From assembly GCA_035286465.1 (NCBI GenBank), contig DATEDF010000089.1, forward strand, positions 162,099 through 226,098: a stretch of DNA of 64,000 nt. The letters are read 5' to 3'. The notes beneath the pieces were generated by a model, which was not told where the DNA came from, made no database searches, and worked only from the letters and a program-made list of their open reading frames with translations. How positions within the stretch are numbered: position 1 is the stretch's first letter; each line of letters opens with the position of its first letter. The DNA comes from Fen-1231 sp035286465 (GTDB lineage: Bacteria; Gemmatimonadota; Gemmatimonadetes; Gemmatimonadales; Gemmatimonadaceae). The translations under genes were made by a program, and so were the position numbers. Positions 59,528 through 64,000 of the stretch are shown one piece after another.

Positions 59528-60640
59528 ATGACCTCTCGATCCTCCGTGCTGCCGCGGCTCACCGCGTTCGGCACCCGCGCCGCCCACGCCGCCGCGATCC
59601 TCGTCGTCGCCGTCGCCACCGCGACGCTTTTCACCGCGAGCGCCGCGCTCGCGCAGACCGAGCGCAAGATCGTCTCGGGCCCCTTCATCGCCGTCTTCGA
59701 CATCGTCGGCCGCGTGCGCGTCGAGCCGGGCACGGGAAGCGACGTCATCGTGGAGATCACCCGCGGCGGTCGCGACGCGCGCAAGCTCTCCGTCGAGGTC
59801 GGGGAGATCCGCGGCAAGCACACGCTGCGCGTGATCTTCCCCGACGACGAGATCGTCTACCCCGCGCTGGGTCGCTGGTCGAACTCGAACTTCTCGGTCA
59901 ACAGCGACGGCACCTGGGGCGGCGAGCGTGGATGGGGCCGCGGCCACCGCGTGCGCGTGAAGGGGAGCGGGAGCGGCCTCGAGGCGTGGGCCGACCTGCG
60001 CCTACTGGTGCCTGCCGGCAAGCACGTCGAGGTCCATCTCGGCGTCGGCGAGCTGGACGCGAATCGCGTGGACGCCGATCTCACGCTCGACGCGGCGTCG
60101 GCGCGCGTCACCGCCACCGGCACCAAGGGAAACCTCACGATTGACACCGGCTCAGGCGGGATCGAGGTGCGCGGCGCCGCGGGCGACGAAATCTCGCTCG
60201 ACACGGGGTCGGGCGGCGTGAGCGCGACCGACGTGAGCGGCAAGCGGTGCAAGATTGACACCGGCTCGGGCGGCGTCTCGGGCGACCGGCTCAGTTGCGA
60301 CGACCTCACGATTGACGTCGGTTCCGGCAGCATCCGCGTGGACGACGCGAAGGGGTCGAGGATCCGGCTCGACTCCGGGAGCGGCGGGATTCGCTTCGGG
60401 ATGACCAGCGCGCCGCGCTCGCTGGAAGTCGAGTCCGGCTCCGGCGGCGTCACGATCTCGCTGCCGTCGAACGTCAACGCGGAGGTCGAGATCGAGACCG
60501 GGAGCGGCGGCATTGACAGCGACTTCCCGGTGCAGGTGACGCGGATGGAGCGCCGTCACCTGCGGGGCACGATCGGCGACGGGTCGGGCCGGATCCGCAT
60601 CGAGACCGGCTCCGGGTCCGTGCGTCTCCGCAAGAACTGA
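59528..60640 (+). CDS. DUF4097-type beta-helix protein with signal peptide
   Basis: 370 residues from the ATG at 59528. Signal peptide (about 12-40, AILVVAVATATLFTASAALAQ). The rest is a beta-helix of DUF4097 type with repeated GSGG turns (NLTIDTGSGGIEV, EISLDTGSGGVSA, RIRIETGSGSVRL). Exported, probably periplasmic or surface; function unknown. Stop is followed within 10 bases by a long inverted repeat shared with the convergent peptidase gene. The frame is open to 59441. Confidence 0.84.
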   Translation: MTSRSSVLPRLTAFGTRAAHAAAILVVAVATATLFTASAALAQTERKIVSGPFIAVFDIVGRVRVEPGTGSDVIVEITRGGRDARKLSVEVGEIRGKHTLRVIFPDDEIVYPALGRWSNSNFSVNSDGTWGGERGWGRGHRVRVKGSGSGLEAWADLRLLVPAGKHVEVHLGVGELDANRVDADLTLDAASARVTATGTKGNLTIDTGSGGIEVRGAAGDEISLDTGSGGVSATDVSGKRCKIDTGSGGVSGDRLSCDDLTIDVGSGSIRVDDAKGSRIRLDSGSGGIRFGMTSAPRSLEVESGSGGVTISLPSNVNAEVEIETGSGGIDSDFPVQVTRMERRHLRGTIGDGSGRIRIETGSGSVRLRKN

Positions 60641-60650
60641 ACACAACTGC

Positions 60651-60782
60651 TCCACCACGGAGACACGGGGATTCACGGAGGGCCACGGAGATTTCTTGGG
60701 GGAACAAAAGCCCGCGTTCAGGCTGTCGTTCCCCCGAGATTCTCTCCGTGGCCCTCCGTGCTACTCCGTGCCTCCGTGGTGT
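60651..60782. repeat. long inverted repeat built of ~9-base units
   Basis: Left arm 60651-60705 and right arm 60728-60782 are near-perfect inverted copies made of units ending CACGG (about 8-10 bases each), ending in GGGGGAAC / GTTCCCCC around a 22-base loop. They lie between convergent genes and would form a stem of about 50 bp. The right arm is also the last 22 codons of the peptidase gene. Confidence 0.85.
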
Positions 60783-62883
60783 GCTTTTCTCGTCTCATCT
60801 GATCGAGGATGAACGCGTACCGGAACGCCAGCTCCTTGAGCCGCTCGTAGCGGCCTGAGCTGCCGCCGTGGCCCGCTCCCATGTTCATCTTGAGGAGGAG
60901 CGGATTGGCATCGGTCTTCATCGCCCGCAGCTTCGCCACCCACTTCGCCGGCTCCCAGAAGGCCACGCGCGGGTCGTTGATCCCGCTCGTCACGAGCAGG
61001 CGGGGATACGCCTTCCGTTCCACGTTGTCGTACGGCGAGTAGCTCTTCAGGTACGCGTACTCGTCCGGCTCGTTCGGATTCCCCCACTGCTGCCATTCCT
61101 GCGCCGTGAGCGGGATGGACGCGTCGAGCATCGTGTTGATCACGTCCACGAACGGCACCTCCGCGACCACGGCGTGAAAGAGATCGGGGCGGAGGTTCAG
61201 GATGGCGCCCATCACAAGTCCGCCGGCGCTCCCGCCGTTCGCGACGAGCCGGTCGCGCGAGGTGAAGCGCTCCTTCACGAGGAACTCGGCGCAGTCAATG
61301 AAATCGAAGAAGGTGTTCTTCTTCTTGAGCATCTTGCCGTCGTCGTACCATTGGCGCCCCATCTCCTGTCCGCCCCGCACGTGCGCGATGGCGTAGACGA
61401 ACCCGCGGTCCACGAGGGAGAAGCGGTTCGAGCTGAAGGTCGGCTCCGTCGTCGCACCGTACGACCCGTAGGCGTAGAGGAGAAGCGGCCGCGTGCCGTC
61501 GCGCGCGAAGGGCGTCCGGTACACGAGCGAAACCGGGAGCTTGGTCCCGTCGCGCGCATCGGCCATCAGCCGCTCGATCTGGTAGCGCGAGGGGTCGTAG
61601 CCCCCGAGCACCTCGTCGCGCTTCTTGAGGTCGCGCGTCCGCGTGACGACGTCGTAGTCGTAGACCGAGTTGGGCGTGACGAGCGAGGAGTAGGTGAAGC
61701 GCAGCGTGCGCGTGTCGAACTCGGGGTTGCCGCCAAGGAAAACGCCGTAGGCGGCCTCCGGGAAGGTCACGTAGTGCGTGTCGTTCGTCGTGAGACTCGT
61801 GACGCGCAGCCGGCGCAGCCCGCCTTCGCGTTCCTGGACGATCACGAAGTCCTTGAAGACGTCCACGCCCTCGACGAACACGTCCGGGCGATGGGGGAGC
61901 CACTCCTCCCACTGCCCCGGATCGCTCACCGGAGCGCGCATCACCTTGAAGTTCCGCGCGCCGTCCCGGTTCGTGAGGAGGTAGAACCAGTCGCCGCCCT
62001 GATCCACTTCGTACTCGACATCCTCCGCGCGCGCGGCGACGAGCCGCAGCGCCGCCTCCGGCGTCGCGGCGTCGAGTACCCACGTCTCGTCGCTCGTGAA
62101 GCTGCCGCTCGTGAGGAAGATGAACGCCCCGTTCCGCGCGCGCGCGACGCCCACGTTGAAGAGCACGTCCCGGTCCGCGTACACCGATCCGTCGCGCGCG
62201 CGATCGTCGCCGAGCCGATGGCGCCAGACGTGATCGGCGCGTTTCGCCGAGTCGGTCGTCAGGTAGAACACCGTCCGGTTGTCGCTCGCCCACGCGAGCC
62301 CGAAGCCGAGCTTCTCCACGCGATCGGGGAGCATTCGCCCCGTGCGCAAGTCCTTCACCTGGAGGACGAAGTCCTCGTACCCGTTCGTGTCCACGAGGAT
62401 CGCAAGGAGGTTGTGATCGGGACTCACCTCGAATCCGCCGAGCGTGAAATACGGGTTGTCCTTCGCCGCCTCGTTCTGGTCGAAGAAGATCTCCTCCGGC
62501 GCGTCGAGCGAGCCCCGCTTGCGGCAGAAGATCGGGTACGCCTTGCCCTTCTCCGTGCGCGAGTAGTAGAACCACCCTTCTCGCTTCACCGGCGGCTGGG
62601 TGTCGTCTTCCTTGATGCGCGCGAGCATCTCGTCATAGAGCTGCTTCTCGTTTGCCTCGGTGTGCTTCGTCATCGCGGCGGTGTAGGCATTCTCGGCCTC
62701 GAGGTACCTGATGACCTCGGGGTTCGTCTTGTCGCGCATCCAGAACCAGGGGTCCGTGCGCACGTCGCCGTGGAGCGTGTCGGTCTTCGGCACGAGCTTG
62801 GCGACGGGGGGCGTGGGCGTCACGGGCGATTGGGCTTCGAGGGACATTGCGACGAGGAGTACGGCAGCGGCAAGGAAACGCAT
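60718..62883 (-). CDS. S9 family oligopeptidase (oligopeptidase B-like), exported
   Basis: 721 residues. Short signal peptide (about 1-18). Seven-bladed propeller region (about 70-450), then the alpha/beta-hydrolase domain with GGSAGGLVMGAI (Ser near 552), Asp in GINDPRVAFW (near 637) and His in MGAGHGGSSGRY (near 670). The final 22 residues KHTTEARSSTEGHGENLGG (first 19 shown) are not part of the fold: they are translation of an inverted-repeat arm. ATG at 62883, after a -10-like TAGTTT. Confidence 0.93.
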   Translation of the reverse strand: MRFLAAAVLLVAMSLEAQSPVTPTPPVAKLVPKTDTLHGDVRTDPWFWMRDKTNPEVIRYLEAENAYTAAMTKHTEANEKQLYDEMLARIKEDDTQPPVKREGWFYYSRTEKGKAYPIFCRKRGSLDAPEEIFFDQNEAAKDNPYFTLGGFEVSPDHNLLAILVDTNGYEDFVLQVKDLRTGRMLPDRVEKLGFGLAWASDNRTVFYLTTDSAKRADHVWRHRLGDDRARDGSVYADRDVLFNVGVARARNGAFIFLTSGSFTSDETWVLDAATPEAALRLVAARAEDVEYEVDQGGDWFYLLTNRDGARNFKVMRAPVSDPGQWEEWLPHRPDVFVEGVDVFKDFVIVQEREGGLRRLRVTSLTTNDTHYVTFPEAAYGVFLGGNPEFDTRTLRFTYSSLVTPNSVYDYDVVTRTRDLKKRDEVLGGYDPSRYQIERLMADARDGTKLPVSLVYRTPFARDGTRPLLLYAYGSYGATTEPTFSSNRFSLVDRGFVYAIAHVRGGQEMGRQWYDDGKMLKKKNTFFDFIDCAEFLVKERFTSRDRLVANGGSAGGLVMGAILNLRPDLFHAVVAEVPFVDVINTMLDASIPLTAQEWQQWGNPNEPDEYAYLKSYSPYDNVERKAYPRLLVTSGINDPRVAFWEPAKWVAKLRAMKTDANPLLLKMNMGAGHGGSSGRYERLKELAFRYAFILDQMRREKHTTEARSSTEGHGENLGGTTA

Positions 62884-62923
62884 CGGGTGGTGGTCCGCAT
62901 CAGGCGTCGAGGGAAGATCGAAG

Positions 62924-62929
62924 AAACTA
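62924..62929 (-). promoter_or_regulatory. -10 element of the oligopeptidase gene
   Basis: Minus-strand TAGTTT, placed directly against the end of the 7-base repeat array; the same hexamer lies at the other end on the plus strand (63053-63058). Leader about 35 bases. Confidence 0.45.
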
Positions 62930-62933
62930 CGAG

Positions 62934-63042
62934 TAGACGGTAGACAGTGAACAGTTGACAGTAGACAGTGGGCGGTTCACGTATGGGCGTCCACGGTGTG
63001 CCGTCTACCGTCAACTGTTCACTGTCCACCGTCAACCGTCTA
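62934..63042. repeat. head-to-head heptanucleotide arrays
   Basis: Seven units at 62934-62982 (types TAGACGG, TTGACAG, TGAACAG) and six at 63001-63042 in inverted orientation (CCGTCTA, CCGTCAA, CTGTTCA), with an 18-base centre. All are in 7-base phase, so the block is a large imperfect palindrome. Each end abuts a TAGTTT -10 element of the flanking divergent genes. Confidence 0.88.
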
Positions 63043-63052
63043 CTCGTTGTTG

Positions 63053-63058
63053 TAGTTT
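63053..63058 (+). promoter_or_regulatory. -10 element of the DUF4442 gene, predicted leaderless
   Basis: TAGTTT lies exactly 6 bases before the ATG at 63065. Confidence 0.5.
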
Positions 63059-63064
63059 ATCCGG

Positions 63065-63625
63065 ATGCGCGACACTCCCGGCGCGCGCCTCCTCCGCGCC
63101 TGGCGCGCCCTCGAGCCCCTCCCCGGCGGCCGCTGGCTCTTCACCCAGGTGGTCCAGTGGATGGTCCCCTACACCGGCTCCGTGCGCCCGCGCGTCGAGG
63201 CGCTGGAGCCGGGCTACGCGCGCGTCTCCATCCGGCAGCGGCGCGCGCTCGAGCAGCACCTGGGCTCGATCCACGCGATCGCGCTCGCCAACGTGGCGGA
63301 GTTCGCGAGCGGGGCGGCGCTGAGCACGGCGCTCCCGCGTGGGCATCGCGGCATCGTCACGAGGTTCTCGATCGAGTTCTTCAAGAAGGCGCGCGGGACG
63401 GTCACCGCGGAGAGCCGGACGGTGCTGCCGGACCTCACCCATGACGGCGAGCACGACTTCACCGCCGAACTGAAAGACGAGACCGGCGTCGTCGTGGCGC
63501 GCGCAACGGTCCGGTGGCGACTCGGGCCGGACGGCGGCCGCCGGACAGCAGCCGTCAGTCCACAGGCATCAGCCGTGAACCGCGAGCCGTCAGCCGTCAG
63601 CGATCAGCCGTCAACTGACAGCTGA
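63065..63625 (+). CDS. DUF4442 hot-dog thioesterase-like protein
   Basis: 186 residues. The hot-dog fold region (about 40-155) has HLGSIHAIALANVAEFASGAAL and FSIEFFKKARGTV, matching DUF4442/PaaI-like thioesterases. Substrate unknown. The last 25 or so residues are Ala/Ser/Pro heptads (e.g. AVNREPS, AVSDQPS) encoded by a 7-base repeat array, in which three units (21 bases) give one seven-residue repeat. Predicted leaderless mRNA. Confidence 0.82.
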   Translation: MRDTPGARLLRAWRALEPLPGGRWLFTQVVQWMVPYTGSVRPRVEALEPGYARVSIRQRRALEQHLGSIHAIALANVAEFASGAALSTALPRGHRGIVTRFSIEFFKKARGTVTAESRTVLPDLTHDGEHDFTAELKDETGVVVARATVRWRLGPDGGRRTAAVSPQASAVNREPSAVSDQPSTDS

Positions 63626-63655
63626 GAGCTGAAAGCTGATGGCTGCCAACTCACC
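63544..63655 (+). repeat. sixteen-unit heptanucleotide array
   Basis: Sixteen 7-base units in unbroken phase (types GCCGTCA, GCTGAGA, ACTGACA). The array covers the 3' end of the DUF4442 gene, its stop, and the start codon of the next gene. Confidence 0.88.
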
Positions 63656-64000
63656 GTTCTCCACGCTGTTCACCACGCGCGTCGGCATCGAGGTCCCCCT
63701 CATCGGCGGCCCGATGTACCCGTGCAGCAACCCCGAGCTGGTCGCCGCGGTGAGCGAGGCGGGCGGCATCGGCGTCGTGCAGCCGGTCTCGCTGACGTAC
63801 GTGCACGGGCACGAGTACCGCGCGGGATTGCGCTACATCCGGCGCCTGACGGCGAAGCCCATCGGCTTCAACGCGCTCATCGAGGCATCGTCGAAGCTGT
63901 ACCACGAACGGATGGTGCGCTGGGTGGACATCGCGCTCGAGGAGGGCGTGCGCTTCTTCATCACGTCGCTCGGGAATCCGCGCTGGGTGTGCGAGAAGGC
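63639..64000 (+). CDS. nitronate monooxygenase family protein (partial, runs off the edge)
   Basis: ATG at 63639 inside the repeat array; 120 residues visible. VPLIGGPMYPCSNPELVAAVSEAGGIGVVQP is the FMN-binding barrel start of the 2-nitropropane dioxygenase/nitronate monooxygenase family, followed by KPIGFNALIE. Likely oxidises nitronates or acts as a flavin-dependent enoyl reductase-type enzyme. C-terminus outside the window. Confidence 0.85.
   Translation, partial: MAANSPFSTLFTTRVGIEVPLIGGPMYPCSNPELVAAVSEAGGIGVVQPVSLTYVHGHEYRAGLRYIRRLTAKPIGFNALIEASSKLYHERMVRWVDIALEEGVRFFITSLGNPRWVCEK

Overview
The window is very GC-rich (about 70% G+C by eye) and densely coded, with many GTG starts and many 4-base stop/start overlaps (GTGA or ATGA). 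No rRNA, tRNA, CRISPR array, insertion sequence or phage gene was seen. The gene content is that of a free-living, aerobic, diderm bacterium: a type II secretion cluster, LspA-processed lipoproteins and phenylacetate oxidation. Very high GC, an MglA/roadblock/CheA module and lipoproteins with Ig-like domains fit Gemmatimonadota best, but that assignment is inference, not proof.

Layout. (1) 1-20.6 kb, all minus strand: reading in the direction of transcription, tilS, hpt, ftsH, yggS, divIVA, a purine nucleoside phosphorylase, ileS, a DksA/TraR zinc-finger protein, lspA, rluD, cheW, cheY, cheA, cheC, a 904-residue TPR protein, a DUF4388 protein, three roadblock-type proteins, mglA, and the first codons of a DnaA-like gene. 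Housekeeping genes run directly into a chemosensory/polarity module that has no receptor, CheR or CheB in the window. (2) 20.6-30 kb: a small membrane protein, an Ig-like-domain lipoprotein, lemA with an M48 protease, a DJ-1/PfpI protein, a carboxypeptidase-regulatory-like protein, paaZ and a CapA-type protein. (3) 30-33.2 kb: paaJ, paaH and paaG, i.e. beta-oxidation of phenylacetyl-CoA products. (4) 33.4-43.7 kb: a type II secretion operon in the order G-F-H-I-J-K-L-M-C-D-E. (5) 43.7-45.8 kb: an acyl carrier protein, a B12-binding radical SAM enzyme and a four-helix membrane protein, all translationally coupled. (6) 45.9-49.8 kb: a fused alpha/beta 2-oxoacid dehydrogenase E1 and a MATE exporter. 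Between them lies a leader with its own promoter, a 42-codon ORF and a strong terminator. (7) 49.9-53.8 kb: paaA, paaB, paaC, paaD and an MFS transporter, which with region 3 and paaZ make most of the aerobic phenylacetyl-CoA route; paaK and paaE are absent here. (8) 53.9-64 kb: another Ig-like lipoprotein, the proton-translocating transhydrogenase in three genes, a cytidine-deaminase-fold protein, a DUF4097 protein, an S9 oligopeptidase, a thioesterase-like protein and the start of a nitronate monooxygenase-like gene.

The most unusual structure is not a gene. Several intergenic gaps hold degenerate arrays kept strictly in 7-base phase (20798-20839, 56876-56917, 62934-63042, 63544-63655) or in about 9-base phase (28422-28466, 60651-60782). 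Some are arranged as long inverted repeats, and two have been translated into the ends of neighbouring proteins. Other signals are a repeated -10-like hexamer placed 6-9 bases before a start codon (predicted leaderless mRNAs) and a strong preference for ATT-GAC over ATC-GAC at Ile-Asp codon pairs, which suggests avoidance of RTCGAC.
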